Positions 7,941 to 15,794 of a stretch of DNA of 64,000 bases are shown here, piece after piece; positions within the stretch are counted from its first letter, which is position 1, and every line of letters starts with the position of its first letter. This stretch comes from Rhodospirillales bacterium. Lineage in GTDB: Bacteria > Pseudomonadota > Alphaproteobacteria > Reyranellales > Reyranellaceae. The DNA lies in the NCBI GenBank assembly GCA_016185145.1, contig JACPOB010000081.1, forward strand, positions 40,668 to 104,667. The letters are read 5' to 3'. Both the position numbers and the translations under genes were made by a program. The notes below the pieces were generated by a model. It searched no databases. It worked only from the letters and a program-made list of their open reading frames with translations, and was not told the origin of the DNA.

Positions 7941-9329
7941 TCAATCCTTCAGCGGCTCGAGGTCGCCCAGCATCGTCGGAATCCACTCCGAGATCGTGGG
8001 GTGGATGTGCACCGCGCGCTGCAGCGTGGTGTAGGGCGCGTGAGCGTACATCGTGTCGAGTACGCAATGGATCGCCTCGTCGCCGCTGGCGCCGAGGAAC
8101 GACGCGCCCAGGATCTCCTTGGACTCGGCGTCGACCAGGATCTTCATGAAGCCCTCGGTCTCGCCCTTCTCATAGGCGCGCGAGACGTCCGCCATGTCGG
8201 CCCGGGCGACCAGGGCGCGACGGCCGCTTTTTTTGACGCTCTGGCGCACCTCGGTCTCCGTCATGCCGGCGCGGCCCAGCGGCGGGTCGGTGTAGAGCGC
8301 ATAGGCGGTGATGCGGTCGCTGACGCGCCGCTTCCCGCCGTCGAGCAGGTTGGCGGCCACGATCTCGTAGTCGTTCCACGCGGTGTGGGTGAAGGCGCCG
8401 CGGCCGTTGCAGTCGCCCAGCGCCCAGATGCCGGGCACGCTTGTCCTGAGCTCGTCGTCGACCTCGATGTAGCCGCGCTCGTTGGTCTTCACCCCGGCGC
8501 GCTCGAGGCCGAGATCGTCGGTGTTGGGCCGCCGCCCGATGGCGACCAGCAGGTGCGATCCCGCCACCTCGGGCGCCCCTTCGGTGCAATCCAGTCCCAG
8601 GACGATGTCGTCGCCGCGCCTGGCGGCGCGCAGGCACTTGGCGCCGGTGCGCACCGCGATGCCTTCGCGGCCCAGGAAGCCGGCGACCGCCGCCGAGACG
8701 TCCTCGTCCTCGCGGCCGATCAGGCGCGGGCCCATCTCGACGATCGTGACCTCGCTGCCGAAGCGGCGATACATCTGCCCGAACTCCAATCCGATGTAGC
8801 TGCCGCCGACGACCAGCAGATGGCGCGGCACGAAATCGACGTCCATCATCGAGCTGTTGGTGAGGAAGGGCACCTGGTCGAGGCCGGAAATGCCCGACGT
8901 CGTGGCGCGGCCGCCGACATCGAGGAAGATCTTCTCCGACTGCAGGACCTCGTTGCCGACCTCGACCTCGCGCGGCGAGCGCAGCCGCGCATGGCCGGTG
9001 TAAACCGTGCAGTTCTCGAGATTGCGCAGCGAGCGCTCGACGCCGCGGGTCGAGGCGCCGGCGATCTCGTCCTTGCGCGCCTTGACCCGCTTCATGTCGA
9101 CCTTGACCTCGCCGGCGCTGAAGCCGTAGTCGGCGCCGCGGCGCGCCACGTGCGCGGCATAGGCGCTGGCGACCAGCGTCTTGGTCGGCGTGCAGCCGGT
9201 GTTGACGCAGGTGCCGCCGAAGCGGCCGCGCTCGACGATCGCCACCTTCATGCCTGCGCCTGCCAGGCGTCGCGCCAGGGCAGGACCGGCCTGGCCGGTA
9301 CCGACGATGACAGCATCATAGGTCGTCAT
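7941..9329 (-). CDS. FAD-dependent pyridine nucleotide-disulfide oxidoreductase (mercuric reductase-like)
   Basis: A 462-residue flavoprotein with an N-terminal FAD-binding motif (DAVIVGTGQAGPALA), the redox disulfide GGTCVNTGCTPTKT near residues 38-51, an NAD(P)H-binding motif (LLVVGGSYIGLEFG, about 170-183), the second FAD motif VPGIWALGDCNGRG and the C-terminal HIHPTISEWIPT dimer-interface segment with its catalytic His. It lacks the N-terminal heavy-metal domain and the C-terminal Cys pair of true mercuric reductase, so the substrate is open. The ATG at 9329 has a CGGAGGAG just upstream; longer in-frame starts are not needed. Confidence 0.9.
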   Translation of the reverse strand: MTTYDAVIVGTGQAGPALARRLAGAGMKVAIVERGRFGGTCVNTGCTPTKTLVASAYAAHVARRGADYGFSAGEVKVDMKRVKARKDEIAGASTRGVERSLRNLENCTVYTGHARLRSPREVEVGNEVLQSEKIFLDVGGRATTSGISGLDQVPFLTNSSMMDVDFVPRHLLVVGGSYIGLEFGQMYRRFGSEVTIVEMGPRLIGREDEDVSAAVAGFLGREGIAVRTGAKCLRAARRGDDIVLGLDCTEGAPEVAGSHLLVAIGRRPNTDDLGLERAGVKTNERGYIEVDDELRTSVPGIWALGDCNGRGAFTHTAWNDYEIVAANLLDGGKRRVSDRITAYALYTDPPLGRAGMTETEVRQSVKKSGRRALVARADMADVSRAYEKGETEGFMKILVDAESKEILGASFLGASGDEAIHCVLDTMYAHAPYTTLQRAVHIHPTISEWIPTMLGDLEPLKD

Positions 9330-9486
9330 GGCGATCTCCTCCGGGGGTGCCGACCGAGAGTCGAGAATCCCGGCGCCAAGGGCAAGCTGTGACTGCGCTC
9401 TGTCCATCGACGGCGGATGCACAAGGTGAGCAACCCGCCGCGGCGGAAGCCGTTGCCGTTACGACAACGGCTTCAAGGAGATTCGC

Positions 9487-9726
9487 ATGTCACGTACGGC
9501 AACCCTGGTCGTCATCGCGTCGGCGCTGTCAATGCTGACGGCCGCTTGCGGCGAGACTCCCGGTCAGCGTGCGGTCACAGGCGGCGCCATCGGCGCGGCG
9601 AGCGGCGCGGTGGTCGGCTCGACAATGGGCGCCCCGCTGGGCGGCGCCGTGGTCGGCGGCCTCGGCGGTGCGGCCGTCGGCGCCGCGACCACGCCGCGGC
9701 GCGACTACTACTACGGCGGCTACTGA
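9487..9726 (+). CDS. Small glycine-zipper lipoprotein
   Basis: A 79-residue protein with a lipoprotein signal (lipobox LTAAC at residues 17-21) and then a Gly/Ala-rich helix pair (VTGGAIGAASGAVVG and GAVVGGLGGAAVGAA) typical of glycine-zipper outer-membrane lipoproteins. It ends with a Tyr-rich tail (YYYGGY). A paralogue with the same CGxTxGxRAVTGGA stretch is encoded at 49430-49648. The stop overlaps the end of the convergent DinB gene by seven bases. An AAGGAG lies before the ATG. Confidence 0.75.
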   Translation: MSRTATLVVIASALSMLTAACGETPGQRAVTGGAIGAASGAVVGSTMGAPLGGAVVGGLGGAAVGAATTPRRDYYYGGY

Positions 9727-10253
9727 TAGGCGGATGCCGCCTGTGATTGCACCGGTCGCCGCGGACTGTCGTCCTCGGCCTTCAGGAAGTCCGTGAGCCG
9801 ATCCGGCCACGGTTCTACGCCGTTCTTCTGCAGTAGGAGAGCGACCTGGCCGCGATGGCCGGCGGCGTGCATGGCGACATGCAGCAACATTTCGCCGCGC
9901 GTCATGCGGGCGGGTTCGCCGTTCGAGAAGGAGAAGGCGATCGGCTCGTCGACCTCGTCCGGCCGCAGCGCATCGGCATAGTCGGCATACCAGTCGCCGG
10001 TCGCGCGCGCCCGGCTCGCCAACGTGTCCAACGATGGAAGCTCGGCCGAGCGCGGCGCCTGATGGCCGTGCGGACGCGCTTCGAGATTGTGGCTGAAGAT
10101 CTCGTCGACGGCCTGGATGTGGTCGAGCAGCCGGCGGATCAGGATGCGGTCGTCGTCGGGAATGCGCTCGAGGCTTTCGGCGATGACCGAATTCAGGCCG
10201 TTGGTCGCCCAACGCTTGTAGTGGACCAGGGTACGGTAGGGGAGGGTGAACAT
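9720..10253 (-). CDS. DinB-family protein
   Basis: A 177-residue four-helix-bundle protein of the DinB/YfiT class. The metal-type histidines are visible as HIQAVDEIFSHN (about residues 45-56) and MHAAGHRGQV (about 128-137). These proteins are thought to be metal-dependent thiol transferases or hydrolases; the role here is not known. It is divergent from a TetR regulator, and the gap holds a palindromic operator, which suggests TetR control. Confidence 0.87.
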   Translation of the reverse strand: MFTLPYRTLVHYKRWATNGLNSVIAESLERIPDDDRILIRRLLDHIQAVDEIFSHNLEARPHGHQAPRSAELPSLDTLASRARATGDWYADYADALRPDEVDEPIAFSFSNGEPARMTRGEMLLHVAMHAAGHRGQVALLLQKNGVEPWPDRLTDFLKAEDDSPRRPVQSQAASAYQ

Positions 10254-10293
10254 CGCGGGTGCCTTTCATCATCCTCGTTGCCTGCCGTTAATT

Positions 10294-10327
10294 TGCGAGC
10301 TATGACTCGCATTGTCTACTCGCATTG
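10294..10327. promoter_or_regulatory. Probable TetR operator: inverted repeat plus direct repeat
   Basis: Between the divergent DinB and TetR genes lies TGCGAG-CTATGA-CTCGCA (10294-10311), a perfect 6-bp inverted repeat with a 6-base spacer. ACTCGCATTG occurs twice, at 10305-10314 and 10318-10327, 13 bases apart. The layout fits autoregulation by the adjacent TetR protein with shared control of DinB. Confidence 0.5.
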
Positions 10328-10341
10328 GCAGAGGGCGCTCC

Positions 10342-10986
10342 ATGGCCCGCGCAATCCCGACAATCCCGCGAAAATCCGCGTCGCAGGAGCGCTCCCGGGC
10401 GACGGTGGAGGCGCTGCTGGACGCGACCGCTCGCGTTCTGACAAGGGTGGGATACGATCGCGCCAGCACCAACCGCATCGCCGTGACCGCGGGCGTGAGC
10501 GTCGGCTCGCTCTATCAGTACTTTCCCAACAAGGAGGCGCTGGTGGCCGCGCTGGTCGCGCGCCACAATCGGGAAATCCTCCAGCTGGTCCGCGATGCAC
10601 TGGAGGAAGTCGCCTCGCTCGACCTGCCGACGGCGGTCCGCGCGATGGTGGCGGCGGCGCTCGACGCCCACCTGGTGGATCCCACGCTGCATCGCATCTT
10701 TGCCGAACAGGTGCCGCGCATGGGCCAGCTCGCCGAGATCGAGGCGCTCGAGCGGGAAACCTTCCAGCTGGTCCGCACCTACCTGGAAAAGCGACGCCGG
10801 GAGATTTCGACGAAGGACCTCGACGCCGCGACCTCGATTCTCGTGACCACGGTGGAAGCGCTGACCCATCAGTTCGTCATCAACAAGCCCGATGCACACG
10901 GCGACCGCGACCGCTTCATCGACGAAGTCACGCGCCTGCTGGTGGGCTATCTGATGCCGCGGCGCACCGCCAAGCGGGTGAAGTGA
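10342..10986 (+). CDS. TetR-family transcriptional regulator
   Basis: A 214-residue repressor. The helix-turn-helix is in ASTNRIAVTAGVSVGSLYQYF (about residues 41-61), the TetR hallmark, preceded by ATVEALLDATARVLTRVGYD. The C-terminal ligand domain is unlike any I can name. I chose the ATG at 10342, with GAGGGCG upstream, over a possible TTG at 10312, which has no ribosome-binding site and lies in the operator. The likely targets are itself and the DinB gene. Confidence 0.9.
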   Translation: MARAIPTIPRKSASQERSRATVEALLDATARVLTRVGYDRASTNRIAVTAGVSVGSLYQYFPNKEALVAALVARHNREILQLVRDALEEVASLDLPTAVRAMVAAALDAHLVDPTLHRIFAEQVPRMGQLAEIEALERETFQLVRTYLEKRRREISTKDLDAATSILVTTVEALTHQFVINKPDAHGDRDRFIDEVTRLLVGYLMPRRTAKRVK

Positions 10987-11026
10987 CTGGCCAAAGGACG
11001 AACGGGATCGCATTTCGCCACTCATG

Positions 11027-11066
11027 TTCCTCTCCTCCGATAGGGGGAGAGGCTAGGTGAGGGGGC
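11027..11066. repeat. CTCTCC-type hairpin repeat (family C)
   Basis: CTCTCCTCCGATAGGGGGAGAG forms a hairpin and is followed by GGCTAGGTGAGGGGG. Close relatives occur at 22923-23026, 27543-27571 and 61969-62109, always between genes. Confidence 0.6.
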
Positions 11067-11213
11067 TACCGGGAGGAGCGCGAGCGATGTGTCCACCGTC
11101 GAATTCCCGCTATTCTCGCTGTTTCCGCTACTGGTTTTCAGGGCGGGACGGCGGCCGGCCTCGTCGCTCGGGGTTTGGGCGCGCCCATCCGACCGGGCCA
11201 GCCGGACGGGTTC

Positions 11214-11263
11214 GCGCGGTATACGCCGCGCGCGATGGTAATCGGATGAACGATGCATAGAGC
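11214..11263. repeat. Hairpin plus conserved core (family D, copy 1)
   Basis: A hairpin (GCGCGG at 11214-11219, CCGCGC at 11226-11231) abuts GCGATGGTA, then CGGATGAACGATGCATAG. The same core follows a hairpin of different sequence at 55802-55855. Stem sequence differs but pairing is kept. Confidence 0.55.
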
Positions 11264-11551
11264 GGGAACGCTGGAAGCCGCGCAACCGGCCGATATTATA
11301 ACTAAAGTGGATATGTGTCAAGAACTGTGGTCAGAATCGCCAGTTTCGTTTTCGCGACTTTTGGCGCTCCGTAGGGGGCCATCTCTGGCGGGTCGAACCG
11401 GCGATCACGCCATTCCTTGTGTCGCTGGCTTCGAGTGCCAGCAATGCATTCACTTCGACACTTTATCGTGATCCTCATCGGGCCGTTGGGTCTGCAAATG
11501 CTCGCGTCTCCCAATTCAGATCTGCCAAAATCTCTGTAACGAGCTACCAGC

Positions 11552-12412
11552 ATGCCTGATCAATCCGACCTCCTGCCCGACAGCACCGCCGTCCGCGTCG
11601 CCCTGTGGCGCGCCCTGCATGTCGAAGCCGATCCGCCGCCGCATGTGCTGGAGGATCGCGTCGGACTCGCTCTGGCGGCGCCCGACGCGGGCTGGCGCGA
11701 ACGGCCGGACATGAATCCGGACTTCACCAAAGCCTTCCGTGCGTCGATCGTGGGCCGCGCCCGCTTCATCGAGGATCTGGTGGCCGAGCAGGCGGGGCAG
11801 GGCGTCGGGCAGTACGTCATCCTCGGCGCGGGGCTCGACACCTTCGCCCAGCGCCAGCCGGAGATCGCCTCGCACCTCCGCGTGTTCGAGGTCGACCGGC
11901 CGGGACCGCAGGCGTGGAAGCGCGGGCGTTTGGTCGATCTCGGTTTCGGCGTGCCCGATTGGCTGCGACTGGTGCCGGTCGACTTCGAGGCAGGCGACGC
12001 CTGGCTGCAGAAGCTGGCGGCCGCCGGGTTCGACGCGGCGAGGCCCGCCGTGGTGGTCTCCACCGGCGTCAGCATGTACCTCAGCCGGGAGGCGATCATG
12101 GCCACGCTCCGCCAGGTGGCGGCGCTGGCCCGAGGTTCGACCTTCGCCATGAGCTTCCTGTTGCCGCTGGAGATGGCCGATCCCGAGGTGCGCCCCGGCC
12201 TCGAACGTGCCGCGCAAGGCGCACGCGCCAGCGGCACGCCCTTCATCAGCTTCTTCACGCCGCAGGAGATGCTGGCGCTGGCGCGCGAGGCGGGCTTCAG
12301 GCAGGCGCGGCACGTCTCCGCCGCCATGCTCGCCGAGCGCTACTTCGGCGGCCGAACAGACGGGCTGAGGCCGCCCAACAACGCCGAGGAACTGCTGGTC
12401 GCGACGGCCTGA
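11552..12412 (+). CDS. Class I SAM-dependent methyltransferase, LCM (leucine carboxyl methyltransferase-like) family
   Basis: A 286-residue enzyme. The SAM-binding motif YVILGAGLDTFAQRQP (about residues 89-104), the following VFEVDRPGPQAWKR strand and FDAARPAVVVSTGVSMYLS are the standard pattern of the PPM1/LCM family, common in actinobacteria and proteobacteria. It methylates a carboxyl or hydroxyl group of an unknown substrate. It stands alone between a gene-free stretch and the DUF2188/Fic remnant. Confidence 0.88.
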   Translation: MPDQSDLLPDSTAVRVALWRALHVEADPPPHVLEDRVGLALAAPDAGWRERPDMNPDFTKAFRASIVGRARFIEDLVAEQAGQGVGQYVILGAGLDTFAQRQPEIASHLRVFEVDRPGPQAWKRGRLVDLGFGVPDWLRLVPVDFEAGDAWLQKLAAAGFDAARPAVVVSTGVSMYLSREAIMATLRQVAALARGSTFAMSFLLPLEMADPEVRPGLERAAQGARASGTPFISFFTPQEMLALAREAGFRQARHVSAAMLAERYFGGRTDGLRPPNNAEELLVATA

Positions 12413-12471
12413 TCGTGGGCTATCTGCCGCCGTCCGTGTCCTCAGCCAGCGCTTGTGATAGAATTCATCCG

Positions 12472-12846
12472 ATGCCTCGCCGTGTCGCCTCCAAGCCCCC
12501 CAAAGGCCAAGCCCGCATCCACGTTGTGCCCATGGAGGGCCGTTGGCAGGTCAAGCACGAAGGCGCGAGCCGCGCCGTTGGCGTCTACAGCAGTCAGGCC
12601 GAGGCGACCGAAGCCGCAAAATCGAACCTGCGCCGTTCGGGTGGCGAGTTGATGGTTCAAGGGCGGGACGGTCGCATCCGCGAGAGCATGACGCTCGGCC
12701 GCGATTCGATGGCCAAGATCGCTGCAATAGAGGGAATCCACCTGTCGCCGCAATCGATGCGTACGCTCAGAGAACTCGATCGCAGGGACGCCTCGAGCGA
12801 AGAGCGTCGCCGGTCGATCGCCCGCCAGTTCAGGAAAAAAGTCTGA
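12472..12846 (+). CDS. DUF2188-domain protein, antitoxin-like partner of the fic remnant
   Basis: A 124-residue basic protein. Residues about 15-65 (HVVPMEGRWQVKHEGASR to QGRDGRIRES) match the DUF2188 pattern of a small beta-rich domain. The C-terminal part (MAKIAAIEGIHLSPQSMRTL and RRSIARQFRKKV) is helical and resembles an antitoxin tail. Its TGA stop overlaps where the Fic gene would start (ATGA-type overlap, but with CTG in place of ATG). That arrangement suggests a former toxin-antitoxin pair. Confidence 0.7.
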   Translation: MPRRVASKPPKGQARIHVVPMEGRWQVKHEGASRAVGVYSSQAEATEAAKSNLRRSGGELMVQGRDGRIRESMTLGRDSMAKIAAIEGIHLSPQSMRTLRELDRRDASSEERRRSIARQFRKKV

Positions 12847-13421
12847 GCACCGACTTCTACGACGCCGAGCCGGATCGCTACTGCTACGCTGGTTCGACAG
12901 TGTTGAAGAATAAGCTCGGCTTGCGTGATCAGGCTGAACTGGACGCCTTCGAGGCGCTTAGTGTCGCGGTCAGAGCTGAGGAGCCGCTTCCCTCCGGCCG
13001 CTTTTCACTGCACATTATCGTGCCGTGCACCGCCATCTGTTTCAGGATGTATACGGGTGGGCGGGCCGATTCCGAACCGTTCGAATGACCAAGGATCAGA
13101 GTCCCTTCTGCTTTCCCGAGAACGTTGCCAGTGAAATGCGAGGACTATTCGTCCGCCTGCATAACGCCGATCCCCTAAGGGGGAGGACGGCAGAGGATTT
13201 CGCTGAGGAGGTTCCTTGCTTATCTGAATGCGATTCATCCGTTCCGAGAAGGCAACGGACGAACCCAACTTACCTTCACCGCGCTGCTCGGCGTCCAGGC
13301 TGGCCATCCCCTTAGACTTTCGCGATTGGACCCGGCCAGCTTCCTTCAGGCGATGATCGACAGCTTCTTCGGTGACGAATCGCAGTTGAGCCGACAATTG
13401 CGGGATCTTGTGATCGATTGA
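12843..13421 (+). pseudogene. Fic-domain protein, broken by two frameshifts and a lost start codon
   Basis: Joined over three frames the sequence reads as one Fic (AMP-transferase) protein: YAGSTVLKNKLGLRDQAELD, then HRHLFQDVYGWAGRFRTVRM, then AIHPFREGNGRTQ and a tail ending LRDLVID. The first shift is near 13008-13012, where one missing base turns L-A-H-Y into L-H-I-I. The second is near 13211-13218. The codon overlapping the upstream stop is CTG where ATG would be expected. The catalytic motif HPFREGNGR is intact, but the usual third-position Arg after it is replaced by Leu. Fic proteins modify target proteins with AMP; here the gene is most likely dead. Confidence 0.8.
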
Positions 13422-13432
13422 ACGTCGCGGAC

Positions 13433-13560
13433 TTACTTCGTCTGCCGTCTGTCGCCGAAACGCTCATCCCTGCTGCACGCGGCATGGGCGGCGAACGAGG
13501 CGTAAGCGGCGGCATTGTGGATCGTGTTCTCCGGCGTCTGCAGGTCGTAGCCTGAGTGTA
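13433..13560 (-). pseudogene. Possible C-terminal remnant of an M35-like metalloendopeptidase
   Basis: A short open frame on the minus strand ends at 13433 and reads PENTIHNAAAYASFAAHA, which resembles the N-A-x-x-Y-x-x-F-A end of deuterolysin/M35-like metalloproteases. There is no HExxH part and no start. The match rests on memory of the family pattern and could be chance. Confidence 0.28.
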
Positions 13561-13596
13561 GCGTAGCCTAGCGCGGGCGCCGCTGGCCCCTTCAAG

Positions 13597-14628
13597 TCAT
13601 TGCTTTTCGGAGCCTTTGCTCAACGAGCCGATGCCGAGCGATCCGTCGGAAGAGGAGGATGGCGACGGCGATGGCGCCTCGCTCTCCGCCGCCGGCGCGG
13701 CCGGCTCGGCCACGACGTCGTCCAGGAACGTCACCGACGGCACGAAGAACAGCGTGCCGGTCACCGGCCGGCTGAAATCGAGCAATCGGTCGTAGTTGCC
13801 GGGCGGCAGGCCCACGAACATGTTCTCCAGCATGCGCTCGGTGCGGCTGGGCGAGCGGGCGTAGCCGCAGAAATAGGTGCCGTACTCGCCCTTGCCGACC
13901 TCGCCGAACGGCATGTTGGCGCGCACGATCTTGAGCTCCTGGCCGTTCTCCTCGATCACCGTCAGCGCATTGTGGGCGAAGGAGGGCTTCACGGCATCGT
14001 CCAGCTCGATGTCCGAGAGCTTGGTGCGGCCGACGAAGCCTTCCTGCTGCTCGACGGGGACGGCGTTCCAGCCTTTCAGGTCATGCAGGTATTTCTGCAC
14101 GATCACGTAGCTGCCGCCGGCGAAGGCGGCGTCCTCCTCGCCGATCACCGTGGCGTCGAGCGCCTCCTGGTCGACGGGGTTCTCCGTGCCGTCGACGAAG
14201 CCCAGCAGGTCGCGGTTGTCGAAATACTTGAAGCCATGCACCTCGTCGGCCACGGCGACCGCGCCATCGAGCCGCGACATGATCTGCGCGGCGAGCTCGA
14301 AGCAGAGGTCCATGCTGGCGGAGCGGATATGGAAGAGGAGGTCGCCCGGCGTGGCGACGGCGTGGTGCTGGCCGCGGATCTCGCGGAAGGGATGCAGCTC
14401 CTTGGGCCTCGGTGCGCCGAACAGGCGGTCCCAGGCGTTGGAGCCGATGCCCATGACACAGTTCAGCCGGGCGTCGAGATCGCGGAAGCCGACCGAGCGC
14501 ACCAGCGCCGACAGGTCGGCGCACAGGCCTTTCACCGCGGCCTCGGCCCCATCGTTCATCGTCACGACGAGGAAGATGGCGGCGCGCGTCAGCGACGCGG
14601 CCACCGGTTGGGAATTCGTCGACGGCAC
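13597..14628 (-). CDS. DyP-type heme peroxidase
   Basis: A 343-residue protein with the DyP hallmark GFVDGTENP (catalytic Asp near residue 135), the conserved His/Arg region (SFAHNALTVIEENGQELKIV) and the GTYFCGYARSPSRTERML segment before the C-terminus. DyP enzymes oxidise dyes and other bulky donors with peroxide; this one has no signal peptide. The C-terminal tail (APAAESEAPSPSPSSSSDG) is a low-complexity extension. The frame stays open to an ATG at 14739, but that ATG lies in the palindromic repeat at 14702-14829. I prefer the GTG at 14628, preceded by GGAG, because it begins just before the usual QPVAASLTRAAIFLVV opening. Confidence 0.85.
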   Translation of the reverse strand: MPSTNSQPVAASLTRAAIFLVVTMNDGAEAAVKGLCADLSALVRSVGFRDLDARLNCVMGIGSNAWDRLFGAPRPKELHPFREIRGQHHAVATPGDLLFHIRSASMDLCFELAAQIMSRLDGAVAVADEVHGFKYFDNRDLLGFVDGTENPVDQEALDATVIGEEDAAFAGGSYVIVQKYLHDLKGWNAVPVEQQEGFVGRTKLSDIELDDAVKPSFAHNALTVIEENGQELKIVRANMPFGEVGKGEYGTYFCGYARSPSRTERMLENMFVGLPPGNYDRLLDFSRPVTGTLFFVPSVTFLDDVVAEPAAPAAESEAPSPSPSSSSDGSLGIGSLSKGSEKQ

Positions 14629-14701
14629 GCGCGCGCTCCATACTGACCTGATCGGGGCATCGCCATTTTGCGGCGAGAGGCTGTGAAGAGCAATGCTGGG
14701 C

Positions 14702-14829
14702 TCATCGTCTTCCGGACCGCGAGCTTCCAGCTCGCTCATGATTCATGAGCGAGCTGGAAGCTCGCGCGTGCTTCCAGCTCGCTCATGTTTCATGAGCGCG
14801 CTGGACGCTCGCGGTCCGGAAGACGATGA
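14702..14829. repeat. Mosaic palindromic repeat (family A, copy 1)
   Basis: Perfect 23-base arms (14702-14724 and 14807-14829) carry the border TCTTCCGGACCGC and its complement. Between them are smaller hairpin modules such as GCGAGC-TTCCA-GCTCGC and TCATGA boxes. Relatives lie at 28.1, 33.6, 37.4, 38.6 and 48.3 kb. Confidence 0.8.
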
Positions 14830-14836
14830 CGCGCCT

Positions 14837-15139
14837 CTAGCCGTTCCCCGCCACGATCGCGTCTAACGTCGCGCGAAGCTCGGCCACCGCCACCGGCTGA
14901 TCACTTTCCGGACGGTTGGCCGCTTCGGGCGGAAGAGGGGCCACGCGCTCGGCGTTGGCCATCGCCGCCTGCCCCGCCTCGTGCAGGTCGTCCTGGAGGC
15001 ATCGCAGAGCGACAATGACGTGATAGCTCTCGCGTCGATTGGGTGACCTCTTGGCGCGCTCGAGCCCCCTGACGAAGCGGTCTATGCGCTGCGCCAGGGC
15101 ATGCCGTTCCGCCGAGCCCGCTGCGATGCCGTCGCTCAT
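14837..15139 (-). CDS. Hypothetical small helical protein
   Basis: A protein of 100 residues without signal or membrane segment. It has a helical, Arg/Ala-rich first part (ALAQRIDRFVRGLERAKRS) and a second amphipathic helix (VALRCLQDDLHEAGQAAM). I do not recognise a family. The ATG at 15139, with an AAGG upstream, is preferred to a TTG at 15202. It lies downstream of the MarR gene on the same strand and may be a separate unit. Confidence 0.5.
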   Translation of the reverse strand: MSDGIAAGSAERHALAQRIDRFVRGLERAKRSPNRRESYHVIVALRCLQDDLHEAGQAAMANAERVAPLPPEAANRPESDQPVAVAELRATLDAIVAGNG

Positions 15140-15233
15140 TCCGTTGCCTTGGGTGATGTTGGCCAGTCTCTTTCTCTCGGTCGGAAGAGGGCCGGCCGTC
15201 AAGTGCCATTGGAGCGCGGTCCGGAAGCGGGCG

Positions 15234-15695
15234 CTAACGCTCGCCGGCTTCCAGCTTCCGACGCAATGCTGTCATGACGCGGTGGGCGGCCTGCACGTCC
15301 TTGACCGAAAGCCCGTCGGCGAGGCTGTTGACCCACGGCACCTGCAGGCGCATCGCGGCCTCGTAGGTCTCGCGGCCCTTGTCGGTCAGGACGACGAGCT
15401 GCGCCCGCCGATGGTGCGGATTGGCGGCGAAGGTGACGAGGCCGTCCGCCATCAGGTCGTTGACGATGCGCTGGACGTTCTGGCGGTTGGCGCCGAGGTC
15501 GCGCGCCAGCCAGGCGACCGGCTGCGGCCGGTCCGCGGCGACGATGGTGCCCAGGATCTGCCAGCGCGCACTGGTCAGGCCGAGGCCCGCGACCAGCCTG
15601 TCGCCCGAAGCGATCATGCGGCTGTTCAGCCTGAACAGGTCGAGGACGAGGTCGGTAAGGGCGGCACCCGCCGAGGTTCGCTTGGTCTTGGACAT
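15234..15695 (-). CDS. MarR-family transcriptional regulator
   Basis: A 153-residue winged-helix regulator. The recognition region reads ARDLGANRQNVQRIVNDLMA (about residues 65-84) and the wing FAANPHHRRAQLVVLTDKG has the usual D-x-R/R-A-x-x-V-x-L-T pattern. It is divergent from a small monooxygenase gene, and the gap contains two abutting 18-base operators (15715-15750), so it very likely represses both itself and that gene. MarR proteins usually respond to phenolic or other small ligands. Confidence 0.92.
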   Translation of the reverse strand: MSKTKRTSAGAALTDLVLDLFRLNSRMIASGDRLVAGLGLTSARWQILGTIVAADRPQPVAWLARDLGANRQNVQRIVNDLMADGLVTFAANPHHRRAQLVVLTDKGRETYEAAMRLQVPWVNSLADGLSVKDVQAAHRVMTALRRKLEAGER

Positions 15696-15714
15696 CCGGC
15701 GCCATATGCCGTTG

Positions 15715-15750
15715 TTGACATCATGATGTCAATTGACTAGATGATGTCAT
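15715..15750. promoter_or_regulatory. Tandem MarR operators
   Basis: TTGACATCATGATGTCAA (15715-15732) is a perfect 18-base palindrome. It is directly followed by TTGACTAGATGATGTCAT (15733-15750), an imperfect copy. Both sit between the divergent MarR and monooxygenase genes. The size and symmetry suit two MarR dimers on neighbouring sites. Confidence 0.7.
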
Positions 15751-15794
15751 AGTACCAATTTGACATTATACATCCAAATTCACGGAGCCCCATC

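Larger units (their letters stand above)
10987..11551. other. 565-base gene-free stretch with repeat elements
   Basis: I see no convincing gene. The stretch holds a CTCTCC/GGAGAG hairpin repeat (11027-11066), a hairpin GCGCGG-tatacg-CCGCGC (11214-11231) directly followed by a conserved core (11232-11263), and an AT-rich tail near 11290-11320. The opening GACGAACGGGATCGC (10997-11011), hairpin and core recur in the same order at 55596-55855, so the region belongs to a dispersed intergenic family. Confidence 0.6.

Noticed and set aside
8225..8240. A run of seven T in the disulfide oxidoreductase gene as a possible slippage site
   Set aside because: It encodes the in-frame Lys-Lys of a continuous protein, and nothing suggests a second product.
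7941..9329. Mercury-resistance gene merA
   Set aside because: There is no N-terminal metal-binding domain, no C-terminal Cys pair and no other mer gene nearby; only the general flavoprotein family is supported.
11365..11400. A GGTTCGACC-like T-loop on the minus strand that could mark a tRNA
   Set aside because: The would-be T-stem does not pair (GCCGG against CGCCA) and no acceptor stem or anticodon arm can be drawn.
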